A DNA stretch of 52,696 nt from Candidatus Hydrogenedentota bacterium (GCA_016791475.1 JAEUWI010000051.1:1-52696); one strand, 5' to 3'; positions 1 to 8,422 are shown, counted from the first letter of the stretch. Numbers and translations: made by a program. Notes: generated from the letters alone by a model not told the origin.

Positions 1-77
1 GTCTGGAGTCTGGAGTCTGGAGTCTGGAGTCTGGAGTCTGGAGTCTGGAGTCTGGAGTCTGGAGTCTGGAGTCTGGA
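1..77. repeat. Perfect heptamer tandem array (GTCTGGA) x 11
   Basis: Eleven uninterrupted identical copies of the 7-bp unit GTCTGGA run from the first base of the window, so the array may extend beyond it. It lies upstream of the first gene and is followed by a second heptamer family. Perfect identity suggests recent expansion by slippage, or an active process keeping copies alike. Confidence 0.97.
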
Positions 78-84
78 CAATTCG

Positions 85-124
85 CTGTCAACTGTCAACT
101 GTCAACTATCAACTATCAACTATC
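85..124. repeat. Heptamer tandem array (CTGTCAA / CTATCAA)
   Basis: Three copies of CTGTCAA are followed by two full copies and a partial copy of CTATCAA, differing by one base. The same heptamer family recurs at 4704, 6085, 7686 and 7866, in either orientation. It ends about 70 bp before the start codon of the first gene. Confidence 0.95.
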
Positions 125-194
125 TTGCATGGGCATTGGCCAGCGGCTATTATCGCTTCTCCTAGATTTTCCCCTGTCCTTGGAGAGATGTCCC

Positions 195-2684
195 ATGATT
201 GTTTCCCGTTTGCTGGCCCTGGCCACTGTAGTGTGTGCTGTATGTAGTCCTACGCATGCGGCGGCTCTTGACTTGAACAACGCCGCAGTGTTGAAGTCCG
301 GCGACAGTGCCATCGAACAGACGGCACGGCGCGTGCTGGTCGAGGAAATTGCCCGGCGTACGGGCATCACGCTGGACACGACGGAAATAACGCGGGAGGA
401 CGGCACACCGCTCATCGTTATGAAGGTGGTGAACGCCCAGACGACCAAAGGACCCGTCGAGCTTGCCGTACCGGAGAAGCCCGAAGGCTACTCGATTAAG
501 GTGCAGCAGTATAGGGACCGCCCGACCGTGTTTCTTGCGGGCTACGACGACGCCGGTCTCTTTTATGCCGTCGGTCGCCTGCTACTGGCGATGGAACTAC
601 GTCCGAATTCAATAATCATTGACGATGCCTTTGCGGTCGCGAGTGCGCCGCGTTTTCCCCACCGCGGGCACCAGATCGGTTACCGCAACCTGTCCCATTG
701 CTACGACGCCTGGACGCCTGAAATCTACGAGCAGTACATGCGCGAGCTGGGCATCTTCGGCGCCAATGCTTTCGAGACGACCCGTTTTCGTGATTCCGGG
801 GAGCTCGATGGGCCCCATACCAAGTTCACGGGCGCGGAGATGGCGGCGGCGTGGTCGCGTATCTGCCAGGCCTACGGCTTTGACTTCTGGCTCTTCTCCG
901 GCGCCTTCGGCGGCGAGGGACAGCCGGAGGAGGAAGTCAATGAAGCGATCGAGGCGCACGTGGAGACGTTGCGCCATATCCCCCACCTTGACCACATCTA
1001 CCTGACCGGGGGCGACGGCGGCAGCCCCCACCGCCGTCCCGATCTCATGTTCAAGGAACTGGAGCGCTTTGCGGCGGAGGCGCGAAAGATTCACCCCAAT
1101 CTCGGCGTGTGGACGTCCAACCAGGGCTTTGACCCGGAACAGAACAACTGGTTCTTTGACTACCTTCAGCGGGAACAGCCCACGTGGCTCACGGGCGTGG
1201 TCTATGGCGCGTGGACGCGCATTTTTGCGGACGAGCAGCGCGCCCGCACGCCGGAGCAGTATCCGATTCGCCGCTACGACGACGTGGGCCATGCGGTGCG
1301 TGCGCAATACACCGTGCCCGAGTGGGACCCCGTATTTGCGCGCACGCTGGGGCGTGAGCCATTCGCGCCTCGTCCCCGGGGCCACGCCAACATCCACAAT
1401 CGCTTCGCGGAGTTCTCCGACGGCTTCGTGACCTATTCCGACGGCATTGGCGACGATGTGAACAAGTTTGTGTGGTCGGCGCTCGGTTGGGACCCGGAGC
1501 GCCCGGTAGAGGATATCGTGCGCGACTATGCCCGCTTCTTTTTTGGCGAGGACATTGCGGAGGAAGTGCAGCGGGGCATCTTTCTCTTCGAGGAAAACTT
1601 CAGCGGCCCACTGGCGGAATGCGAGGGTGTGGAGGAGAACTTTCTACTTTGGAAGGGCCTTGAAGAAAAGGCCGACGAGAGGCTTCTGGCCAACTGGCGT
1701 TTTCAGTCCTGCGTCATGCGGGCCTATTTTGACCGCTACACCCAGATGCGCCTGCTGAAGGCCCTGGACCAGGAAGAGCGCGCCCTGGCGGTGCTGCGAG
1801 ATGCCCCGACGCTCGGGGTGGAGCCCGCGATCAAGCAGGCCCGCGCGGTTCTGGCGGAGTCGGATCAGGACACCGCCACGGATGTGCTGCGCAAGCGCAT
1901 GGAGGCCCTCGGCGGTGAACTCTTCAAGAGCATCGGCGCCCAGCTTGATGTAAAAAACTACAAGGCGCGCAATCCCGAACGGGGCGCCATTCTGGAGTTC
2001 CTGGACAATCCGCTCAATAACCGACTCTGGCTGGAAAATGAGTTTGACGCAATCCTCGAAGGGCGCACCACGGCATCCTCGCCCGAGGGCGCCGTGGAGG
2101 GCGATGTGCGCCTCGCGCGCCTCGACCGCGTGGCCCAATGGGAGACGCCGGGCGACGGCAGCTTCTATGACGATCTCGGCAATGCCGCAAAGCAACCCCA
2201 CCTGGTGCGCCAGCACTATGCCCACGATGACCCCGCCGCCATTGCCAGTCCCCGCGAAGGCTTCACGATGGACGACGGGAGCCCCCAGCGCCTCTCGTGG
2301 CTCGACGTGGCGGAGTGCCTGGGCAATACGCCCCTGCTGATGCGTTATGAGGGCCTCGATCCCGATGCGCACTATCGACTTCGCGTGACCTATGCGGGCC
2401 GTTACAATGCGGTGATGCGGTTGACGGCCGATGGCGCGTACGAAATCCACGGAGCCTATGGTCCTACGCTGGAAAATGTACGCTATACCATCAAGGGCGA
2501 TGGCGCGGCCCAGGTAAAGGTGGCGGAGAAAGCCCCGGGAGAAGAGTCCGAGTTGTTGCCCCAGTTCCCGCTGGAGTTCATCGTGCCCAAGGCAGCGACG
2601 GAAGACGGCGTACTCGATCTGCGCTGGGACAAGGTCATCGGACGTGGCAATCAAGTGGCGGAAGTCTGGCTGATCAAAGAATAG
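195..2684 (+). CDS. Secreted glycoside hydrolase-like protein (GH20/GH67-type architecture)
   Basis: An 829-residue exported protein. I chose the ATG at 195 rather than the upstream in-frame ATG at 129 because GGAGAG lies 7 nt before it and translation then starts with a signal peptide (MIVSRLLALATVV..., Ala-rich cleavage region near residue 24). Residues about 30-140 resemble the alpha/beta domain that precedes the catalytic barrel in GH20 and GH67 enzymes, including the typical GYDDAGLFYAVGRLL stretch. A TIM-barrel-like region follows (RGHQIGYRNLSHCYD, then YLTGGDGG with acidic residues), and then a helical region. The last 200 residues look beta-rich, like a carbohydrate-binding module. 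Substrate is unknown: a beta-N-acetylhexosaminidase- or alpha-glucuronidase-type activity is inferred only from fold similarity. The upstream tandem arrays separate it from whatever lies to the left. Confidence 0.72.
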   Translation: MIVSRLLALATVVCAVCSPTHAAALDLNNAAVLKSGDSAIEQTARRVLVEEIARRTGITLDTTEITREDGTPLIVMKVVNAQTTKGPVELAVPEKPEGYSIKVQQYRDRPTVFLAGYDDAGLFYAVGRLLLAMELRPNSIIIDDAFAVASAPRFPHRGHQIGYRNLSHCYDAWTPEIYEQYMRELGIFGANAFETTRFRDSGELDGPHTKFTGAEMAAAWSRICQAYGFDFWLFSGAFGGEGQPEEEVNEAIEAHVETLRHIPHLDHIYLTGGDGGSPHRRPDLMFKELERFAAEARKIHPNLGVWTSNQGFDPEQNNWFFDYLQREQPTWLTGVVYGAWTRIFADEQRARTPEQYPIRRYDDVGHAVRAQYTVPEWDPVFARTLGREPFAPRPRGHANIHNRFAEFSDGFVTYSDGIGDDVNKFVWSALGWDPERPVEDIVRDYARFFFGEDIAEEVQRGIFLFEENFSGPLAECEGVEENFLLWKGLEEKADERLLANWRFQSCVMRAYFDRYTQMRLLKALDQEERALAVLRDAPTLGVEPAIKQARAVLAESDQDTATDVLRKRMEALGGELFKSIGAQLDVKNYKARNPERGAILEFLDNPLNNRLWLENEFDAILEGRTTASSPEGAVEGDVRLARLDRVAQWETPGDGSFYDDLGNAAKQPHLVRQHYAHDDPAAIASPREGFTMDDGSPQRLSWLDVAECLGNTPLLMRYEGLDPDAHYRLRVTYAGRYNAVMRLTADGAYEIHGAYGPTLENVRYTIKGDGAAQVKVAEKAPGEESELLPQFPLEFIVPKAATEDGVLDLRWDKVIGRGNQVAEVWLIKE

Positions 2685-2715
2685 GCGGACCGTGCCCAGG
2701 GTGTCGGACACGTGG

Positions 2716-2749
2716 CGGACCGATCAGTCGGATCGGACGGATCGGTCCG
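2716..2749. terminator. Ten-bp stem hairpin between the first two genes
   Basis: CGGACCGATC at 2716-2725 is perfectly complementary to GATCGGTCCG at 2740-2749, with a 14-nt loop containing further GGATCGG repeats. There is no clear T-tract, so this may be a structural or processing element rather than a classical intrinsic terminator. A smaller hairpin of the same sequence family lies at 22398-22412. Confidence 0.45.
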
Positions 2750-2782
2750 AATCTATGCCAACACATAAGAGGGATCTTTCAC

Positions 2783-4702
2783 ATGACACGCAGTTCACTT
2801 GCGCTTCTCGTGGCGGCAGCCGCATTGTGCTTCAGTTCGGCTGACGCGCAACTGTCCGTCGTGGTCGATGGGAACCGCGCCGCTATTCATGATGGCGCTT
2901 CGCCCGTGTTCTCCGGTTCGGATTCTCTACCCGCGTTGCGGCTGACCTGCGCGACCGCGTCGGGCTCTGAGTCAACCGCCATTCCGGCTGCGAATCATGA
3001 GACGAGCGGTGGCATCACAGCGCTTGATGGAAACGTCCATGGTCTGGCGCTGCGCGACACCTATCGAAGCCTCGCCCCCAACCTGATCGAGCGCACCGTT
3101 ACCGTGACCGCCGAATCAGACGCGCGATACTACCTCGACTTTGGCTGGAAGGTAGCGGTTGAGGGTACGTTTCACTCCTTCACCGGCGAAGAACCAAAGT
3201 CGGCAACCTACACGCCCGGATGCGGCGGGCCCGAGTTTGGCGGTGCATCGCTTCAGACCTTTCCCTTTCTCGGCGTGCGATCGGGCGATACGCTTTACGG
3301 CATCATCGGCGATACACCGGGCAAGTGGGAGAACCGCTCCTTCCTCGGCTTTGACGTAGAGCACCGGAACTTTTCACTGACCAACGGGGACGGTTCCGCG
3401 AAGCGCGTCATTTCCATTCCCCGCGAAGTGGACGCGACGAGCGTCTACCGCGCCGAGTTCGATGGCTGGCAGCACATCGAGGCGGGCGAGACGCAGACTT
3501 TCACCACGTGGATCTTCTCGTCGCCCGTGAAGTCGCAGTATGACATTCAACTCGCCGCTCACCTTGCCCTCGCCAATGCGAAAGGCTTCAACAGCAGCGG
3601 GCTGGAGGCCATCCTCCGGAATACCTCCTACCTGCTGCTGCGCCGCAATCTGCTGCGCCCCGAGAGTGACTACATTTTCATTTCCGGTGTGGGCTATGGG
3701 TGGAAACAATGGGTAAGCGACGGTTTCTACATGAGCCGGGGCCTCGACATGCCGGAGTACGACATTCCGGCTCAGGCCGCGGTTTTCTTTGAGCGCATCA
3801 ACTATGAGGATAATGCCCAATACTACCTTATCTGGGCCGTACTGGCGAAGCGCGCCGGGGCCGACGTGGATCCGCGCACGATTGATCGGGCCTGGCACTT
3901 CATTCGCAACAACGACAAGGATGGATTCTTTCTCCCGCCGCGCCTGAAGCCCGAGTGGAAGCACATGCGCACCTACCACGACCAGTTGCCCTATGAGGAT
4001 GGCGATCCCCCCTCTTCCAACCAGGGCTTCCATTGCGGGGCGCTCTTTGCGGCGCGCGAGTTGGGGTATGAGGTGCCCGACGCCGATATCGAACGGGCCA
4101 AAGCCGGCTACCGAAAAATGTTCAACGAGGAGGGCGGCTACATGGCCACCAGCCTTCAACAACAAGAACATATCGGCCAGGATTCCCTCTACGGCGAGGT
4201 GCTCACCTATGCGGTGTTCGGCGAGAAATTGCTGCCCGATGAAATCGTGGCGAAGCACCTGGAAACCACCGCGCGGCTTCAGTCGCCCTACGGCATGCGG
4301 GTCATCTCCAAGGCCAATGGCGACCTGATCGACGGTCACTCCGGCGTGTACACCTTTGGCGGCTCGTGGTTTCTTAACGACGCCTGCAATTACCTCGACG
4401 GGCTCATCCACGGCGCGACGCCCGAGGAGACGGACGCGAAACTGCTTTGGCGCCTGGAGCGCGAGCTCGCGACCATGCCCGCCTTTCATGAGTCCATCAG
4501 CACGGTGGACGGTCACCCGCATGGGCACCATCTGTACTCCTGGAACTCGGGCTTCTGGTGGCTCCGCGCGCGGGTTCGCGAGCGCATGGGCATGACCGGG
4601 CCCGACCCATTGGCTGCGGCGCTTGATGAAAAGCTCGGCGTGGTGCAACGCGACGGCATGCTGCACCTGGTGCCGGAGAAGGCGACGTTGAGACCGAAAT
4701 GA
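2783..4702 (+). CDS. Secreted protein of unknown function, six-hairpin glycosidase-like
   Basis: A 639-residue exported protein with a signal peptide (MTRSSLALLVAAAALCFSSA, cleavage near ADA-Q). The first 260 residues look beta-rich. Residues about 265-610 look helical and carry aromatic/acidic stretches such as YGWKQWVSDGFYMSRGLD and HHLYSWNSGFWW, as in (alpha/alpha)6 toroid enzymes such as glycoside hydrolases and polysaccharide lyases. No family signature is certain enough to name a reaction. It lies 98 bp after the GH-like gene on the same strand, separated by a strong hairpin, and both proteins are predicted to be exported, so a joint role in polysaccharide breakdown is plausible but inferred. 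The gene ends just before a heptamer array. Confidence 0.7.
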   Translation: MTRSSLALLVAAAALCFSSADAQLSVVVDGNRAAIHDGASPVFSGSDSLPALRLTCATASGSESTAIPAANHETSGGITALDGNVHGLALRDTYRSLAPNLIERTVTVTAESDARYYLDFGWKVAVEGTFHSFTGEEPKSATYTPGCGGPEFGGASLQTFPFLGVRSGDTLYGIIGDTPGKWENRSFLGFDVEHRNFSLTNGDGSAKRVISIPREVDATSVYRAEFDGWQHIEAGETQTFTTWIFSSPVKSQYDIQLAAHLALANAKGFNSSGLEAILRNTSYLLLRRNLLRPESDYIFISGVGYGWKQWVSDGFYMSRGLDMPEYDIPAQAAVFFERINYEDNAQYYLIWAVLAKRAGADVDPRTIDRAWHFIRNNDKDGFFLPPRLKPEWKHMRTYHDQLPYEDGDPPSSNQGFHCGALFAARELGYEVPDADIERAKAGYRKMFNEEGGYMATSLQQQEHIGQDSLYGEVLTYAVFGEKLLPDEIVAKHLETTARLQSPYGMRVISKANGDLIDGHSGVYTFGGSWFLNDACNYLDGLIHGATPEETDAKLLWRLERELATMPAFHESISTVDGHPHGHHLYSWNSGFWWLRARVRERMGMTGPDPLAAALDEKLGVVQRDGMLHLVPEKATLRPK

Positions 4703-4703
4703 A

Positions 4704-4734
4704 TGGACAATTGACAATGGACAATTGACAATGG
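4704..4734. repeat. Heptamer array (TGGACAA / TTGACAA), reverse orientation
   Basis: Four alternating heptamers, two TGGACAA and two TTGACAA, plus a partial unit begin 2 bp after the stop codon of the preceding gene. The unit is the reverse-complement family of the TTGTCAA/CAACTGT heptamers at 85 and 6085. Confidence 0.93.
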
Positions 4735-4770
4735 AGAGCGGAGCTATGGCAGATCGACAATACTGACGTG

Positions 4771-4828
4771 CCATACGACCCATACGACCCATAAGACTCA
4801 TAAGACCCATTCGACCCATAAGACCCAT
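4771..4828. repeat. Nonamer array (CGACCCATA / AGACCCATA), reverse orientation
   Basis: About six 9-bp units (CGACCCATA, CGACCCATA, AGACTCATA, AGACCCATT, CGACCCATA, AGACCCAT). They are the reverse complement of the ATGGGTCTT/ATGGGTCGT nonamers at 6027 and 7755. The array ends 21 bp before the start codon of the next gene. Confidence 0.94.
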
Positions 4829-4849
4829 CAACCGCTACGGAGCCCCCAC

Positions 4850-6016
4850 ATGCCGCCAACCTCGATCACCCGACGCGCTTTCCTGGCAAGCAGCGCCAGT
4901 GCCCTCGCCCTGGCCGCGTCAGCCAGCCCGTCCGAACCCGGTTTGATCGGCTACACCGAATACCGCACCAACCTCCCCACGCGCTACGACAATATGATCA
5001 CGGCGCGGGCGTGCATGGTGCGCGCTGACGGCACCGGCCGCGAGAAAATCGCGCTTGAGTTGGTGAATGAGCCTTACGCCTGGACCCAATTCGCGGGATG
5101 GTCGCCGGACCGGACCCAGGCCATTCTCGGTCGCGGCTGGGAAACGCCGGAGAACGCCGCGTGGGAGGAGGAGCACAAGGACTTCCGCATGACAGAAGGC
5201 TGGCTCTACGACATGTACACCTATGACATGACCTCGAAGACCCTGACCAATCTCACGGCGGTGGAGCGGGTAAGCGATTACAATACGGGCATCATCTTCG
5301 TGCCCAACAGCGACAAGCTCACCTTCACCGCGTTGATCAAGGGCGTGTCCCACCCCTACTCCATGGATCGCGATGGCCGGAACAAGAAGGACATGACCGA
5401 CGGCGATGCGGCCTTCACCTACGGACTGAGTCCCTCACCCGACGGCGCACGCGTGGCCTACCACAAGGACTACCAGATCTACGTGGCCGATGCCGATGGC
5501 GCGAACGCGCGCAAGATCGAAACGGGTAATTCCTTCAACTTCGTGCCCCAATGGTCCCCCGATGGGTCGTGGCTCATGTTTGTTTCCGGCGAGCACTACA
5601 ACTGCCACCCCCACCTCGCGCGACCCGACGGCACGGAATTACACAAACTCGCGGATCGCGGCGGCTTCTCCGGCGTAACACCGGTCTATGACGTATTCGA
5701 TTTTCACGGCGGCAGCAGCGACGTGCCCGTGTGGGCTCCCGATGGCAAGGGCATTTTCTATACCTGCCAGCACGGCGAATCTGTGGAGCTGATGTACGTC
5801 ACCCTGGACGGCACGATCACACGCATCACGGAATCCGCCCCGAAAGTCACCCACTACCACCCCAAGCCCTCACCCAACGGGAAGTGGCTGGCTTTTGGCG
5901 CCACGCGCACCGGCACGCGCCAGCTCTACGTGATGCCGATTGGCGGGGGTGAGGCGAAGATGATCACGAGCGTTCCCGAGGGCCATGGTGCGATGTGGGC
6001 GAGCTGGCAGCCGTAG
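4850..6016 (+). CDS. Tat-exported TolB-like beta-propeller (PD40) protein
   Basis: A 388-residue protein with a twin-arginine export signal (ITRRAFLASSASALALA, residues about 6-22). The rest is a series of WD40-like PD40/TolB blades, visible as recurring W(S/A)PDG elements: GWSPDRT, SPSPDGARVAYH, QWSPDGSWLMF, VWAPDGKGIFY and PSPNGKWLAF. No catalytic domain follows the propeller, unlike the prolyl oligopeptidases that share these blades, so a binding or oligomer-recognition role is more likely than hydrolysis. Several PVC-type bacteria encode such single-domain exported propellers next to carbohydrate genes. The gene is enclosed by inverted tandem arrays (4704-4828 and 6027-6267). Confidence 0.8.
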   Translation: MPPTSITRRAFLASSASALALAASASPSEPGLIGYTEYRTNLPTRYDNMITARACMVRADGTGREKIALELVNEPYAWTQFAGWSPDRTQAILGRGWETPENAAWEEEHKDFRMTEGWLYDMYTYDMTSKTLTNLTAVERVSDYNTGIIFVPNSDKLTFTALIKGVSHPYSMDRDGRNKKDMTDGDAAFTYGLSPSPDGARVAYHKDYQIYVADADGANARKIETGNSFNFVPQWSPDGSWLMFVSGEHYNCHPHLARPDGTELHKLADRGGFSGVTPVYDVFDFHGGSSDVPVWAPDGKGIFYTCQHGESVELMYVTLDGTITRITESAPKVTHYHPKPSPNGKWLAFGATRTGTRQLYVMPIGGGEAKMITSVPEGHGAMWASWQP

Positions 6017-6026
6017 CAGTCAACGG

Positions 6027-6074
6027 ATGGGTCTTATGGGTCTTATGGGTCTTATGAGTCTTATGAGTCGTATG
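6027..6074. repeat. Nonamer array (ATGGGTCTT family)
   Basis: Five 9-bp units (three ATGGGTCTT, ATGAGTCTT, ATGAGTCGT) and a partial copy start 10 bp after the stop codon of the propeller gene, in the orientation opposite to the array at 4771. Confidence 0.95.
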
Positions 6075-6084
6075 TCGATGTGAT

Positions 6085-6267
6085 GTCAACTATCATCTAT
6101 CATCTATCATCTATCATCTATCATCTATCATCTATCATCTATCATCTATCATCTATCATCTATCATCTATCAACTATCAACTATCAACTGTCAACTGTCA
6201 ACTATCAACTATCAACTGTCAACTGTCAACTATCAACTATCAACTATCAACTATCAACTATCAACTG
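6085..6267. repeat. Long heptamer array (CATCTAT, CAACTAT, CAACTGT)
   Basis: About 26 consecutive 7-bp units: a block of TATCATC-phase repeats followed by mixed CAACTAT and CAACTGT units in runs. Neighbouring variants differ by single bases, as expected from slippage plus point mutation. The array abuts the 3' end of mgtE, whose stop codon (complement of 6269-6271) lies at its right edge. Confidence 0.96.
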
Positions 6268-6268
6268 C

Positions 6269-7639
6269 CTACACCAGTTTATCCAACATCATCGTGGCCA
6301 TGCCCAGCACGAGGAAGAAGCCACACATATCTGTGATCGTCGTGAGAATCGGTCCGGACGCGATGGCAGGATCCGTGTCAAAGCGCTTGAGCACCAGGGG
6401 CAGCAAACCGCCGAAGCTTACGGCGACGATGGTGTTCAGGCAGAGCGCCGCGCCCGCCACGAGGCCGAGGTAGGGCTGTCCCTTCCAGATCAGGGCGATA
6501 AGCCCCACCAGCGCGCCGAGAATCACGCCATTCACGACACCCACCGAGACTTCCTTCAGCCACACGCGCATCAACTCCGTGTGGCGCACGAGGCCGAGGG
6601 AGAGTTCGCGCACGCTCACGGCCACCGCCTGGCTACCGCTGCAGCCGCTCATGTCGCTGATAATCGGCAGGAAGACCGCCAGCGCGATCACCGCCGAAAG
6701 GGTATCCTGAAACAGGGCAATGACACCGGCCGCACCCAGATTGAGGACGATGTTGATGCTCAGCCAGGAGAGCCGCCGGGACGTGCGGCGCATCAGGGGC
6801 ATCGTTCGGAATTCTTCGCCTCCCACGATACCCTGGGACTTGAGGTAGTCGTCGTCGTGCTTCTCCGACACCGCCTCCTGCACGGCGCGCTGCTGCACCA
6901 CGCCGATGAGCCGCTCGTTTTCGTCGACCACGGGAACGCCGAGATAGTGGTGCTGGTCAAAGAACTCCGCCAGTTCATCCAGGCTCATCGTGTCGTGGAC
7001 GAATACCGGGTTCTTGATCATGATCGTTTCGATGGGCGTGGTGCGCTTGGCCATGAGCAGGCTGTGCATGCGCAGGACCCCCTTGACGCGACCGTCACCA
7101 TCAACGATGTACGAATACTGGATGTCGTAGTCCCGGTATTCTTCGCCCCGCTCGCAGAGATCGTCCACCACATCCTTCACCGTCGCGTCCATGGGATAGG
7201 CCAGGTATTCCTTCACCATGATGCCGCCGGCTTCGTCGCTGTCGTACTGGATCAGTTCCCGGGCGTTCGCGGCCTCCTCCGGATCCATATGGGCAAGAAC
7301 AGCTTCGGCGCTGTTCTCACTCATCTCCGAGATGATGTCCGCCTGCTCCGCGCTTGGCAGCTCATCCAGAATGCCCGCCGCCAGGTCCGGCGCGAGTTGC
7401 TCGATCAGATCCACGGCCTGCGCATGGGACAACTGCTCGATGATACCCGCAGCATCCTCCGTGGAGAGGGTCGTCAGCACCTTCGTCTGGTCTTCGTCGC
7501 TCAGGCGCGATAGCGCATAGGCCAACTCACCGGACGGCATGCTGTCCAGCAATTCCTCCAGGGCCTCGGCATCGCCGCCATCGACAACGGCTTCCAACTG
7601 CTCCTGGGTATCTGCGGGGTCGCTGTAGTGTTCGATCAT
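6269..7639 (-). CDS. mgtE: Magnesium transporter MgtE
   Basis: Encodes a 456-residue Mg2+ channel/transporter. I use the ATG at 7639 (MIEHYSDPADTQ...) because GGAGCG precedes it; the in-frame start 54 bp upstream adds a tail with no MgtE similarity. Order of parts: the MgtE N domain, a right-handed superhelix of short helical repeats (residues about 10-125, e.g. ELLDSMPSGELAYALSRL); a CBS pair (about 130-255, e.g. YSYIVDGDGRVKGVL and HHYLGVPVVDENERLIGVV); a plug helix; and five membrane helices with the conserved SDMSGCSGSQA segment of the pore region. In the family the N and CBS domains close the pore when cytosolic Mg2+ is high. The gene stands alone on the minus strand between two large repeat blocks. 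Confidence 0.95.
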   Translation of the reverse strand: MIEHYSDPADTQEQLEAVVDGGDAEALEELLDSMPSGELAYALSRLSDEDQTKVLTTLSTEDAAGIIEQLSHAQAVDLIEQLAPDLAAGILDELPSAEQADIISEMSENSAEAVLAHMDPEEAANARELIQYDSDEAGGIMVKEYLAYPMDATVKDVVDDLCERGEEYRDYDIQYSYIVDGDGRVKGVLRMHSLLMAKRTTPIETIMIKNPVFVHDTMSLDELAEFFDQHHYLGVPVVDENERLIGVVQQRAVQEAVSEKHDDDYLKSQGIVGGEEFRTMPLMRRTSRRLSWLSINIVLNLGAAGVIALFQDTLSAVIALAVFLPIISDMSGCSGSQAVAVSVRELSLGLVRHTELMRVWLKEVSVGVVNGVILGALVGLIALIWKGQPYLGLVAGAALCLNTIVAVSFGGLLPLVLKRFDTDPAIASGPILTTITDMCGFFLVLGMATMMLDKLV

Positions 7640-7685
7640 TCCGGTACGCTCCAAGTAAAAAGACCCGTGAGGATACAACAAGATA

Positions 7686-7720
7686 GTTGACAATTGACAG
7701 TTGACAGTGGACAGTGGACA
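7686..7720. repeat. Heptamer array (GTTGACA / ATTGACA / GTGGACA), reverse orientation
   Basis: Five 7-bp units about 45 bp upstream of the mgtE start codon. Its orientation is opposite to that of the heptamers at 6085, so mgtE is flanked by oppositely oriented heptamer arrays. Confidence 0.93.
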
Positions 7721-7754
7721 GCGAAACCCGATGCCTTGGGGCGGTGGGAGTCGT

Positions 7755-7844
7755 ATGGGTCTTATGGGTCTTATGGGTCTTATGGGTCTTATGGGTCGTA
7801 TGGGTCGTATGGGTCGTATGGGTCGTATGGGTCGTATGGGTCGT
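7755..7844. repeat. Nonamer array: 4 x ATGGGTCTT then 6 x ATGGGTCGT
   Basis: Ten perfect 9-bp units in two homogeneous blocks that differ by one base. The block structure shows that a single variant unit was amplified. It is followed at 7866-7894 by four heptamers (GTCAACT, GTCCACG, GTCAACT, GTCCACT), which end about 11 bp before the marR -35 box. Confidence 0.97.
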
Positions 7845-7904
7845 ATGGGTCTGGGTCACACCGGTTGTCAACTGTCCACGGTCAACTGTCCACTGAAAAA
7901 CTGC

Positions 7905-7933
7905 TTGACATATCAATCAATTTGATGTAGACT
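7905..7933 (+). promoter_or_regulatory. marR promoter with palindromic operator, probably leaderless
   Basis: A perfect -35 TTGACA (7905-7910), a 17-bp spacer and a -10 TAGACT (7928-7933). Initiation would fall at about 7940, which is the marR ATG itself, and no Shine-Dalgarno sequence is present, so a leaderless mRNA is predicted. ATATCAA (7910-7916) and TTGATGT (7922-7928) form an inverted repeat with one mismatch and a 5-bp centre, filling the spacer. That is the usual size and placement of a MarR autoregulatory operator. Confidence 0.7.
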
Positions 7934-7939
7934 TTAGTC

Positions 7940-8422
7940 ATGAGCCAACTCCAGTTCGAGATTAAGCAAACCAAGGCCTTCTCCTCCGCCGCCGAGGAAG
8001 CCCTGCTCAACCTGCAGCGGACGGCCGATCATATCCAGATCGCCTTCACCCGGCTGTTTCGCGAGTATGGCATCACGTCGCAGCAGTACAACGTGCTGCG
8101 GATCCTCCGGGGCGCGGGTGAACCCTTGCCCATTCTCGAGATTGGTGATCGCATGGTGACGGTGGTCCCGGCGATTACGGGGCTGATAGACCGGCTCGAA
8201 AAGCAGGGCCTGGTGCGGCGCACGCGCTCGGAGGAAGATCGCCGGGTGGTCAGTGTGACGATCCTGGGTCAGGGCCTCAAGCTTCTAGGCGATCTGGACA
8301 AGCCCCTGTCGAAATTGAACAAGCAGTTGCTCGACCATATGGAGGAAGCAGAGCTGAAGAACCTGATTGTGCTCCTGGAAAAGATGCGCTCCCACTGCCC
8401 ATCCTGCCAGGAAAAGGGCTGA
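7940..8422 (+). CDS. MarR-family transcriptional regulator
   Basis: A 160-residue winged-helix repressor. The DNA-binding core spans residues about 35-115, with the recognition region LEIGDRMVTVVPAITGLIDR followed by the wing (RTRSEEDRRVVSVTIL), where the DxR signature of the MarR wing is present as EEDRR. Flanking helices would form the dimer. Two Cys near the C-terminus (CPSCQ) could give redox or metal sensitivity, but this is only a possibility. It reads towards doxX on the same strand, 88 bp away. Similar TTGATAT elements precede both genes, so control of doxX and of itself is likely. Confidence 0.92.
   Translation: MSQLQFEIKQTKAFSSAAEEALLNLQRTADHIQIAFTRLFREYGITSQQYNVLRILRGAGEPLPILEIGDRMVTVVPAITGLIDRLEKQGLVRRTRSEEDRRVVSVTILGQGLKLLGDLDKPLSKLNKQLLDHMEEAELKNLIVLLEKMRSHCPSCQEKG

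Noticed and set aside
6080-7513. Plus-strand frame of 477 codons covering heptamers and the reverse of mgtE
   Set aside because: It begins in a tandem array and continues antisense to MgtE, with no domain features.
85-7900. Possible CRISPR array
   Set aside because: Units are only 7 or 9 bp and contiguous with no unique spacers, and there are no cas genes nearby.
7694-7930. Small frames through the nonamer array giving MGLMGLMG or YGSYGSYG repeats
   Set aside because: A 9-bp repeat is open in several frames by necessity. There is no start signal and no separate evidence of translation.
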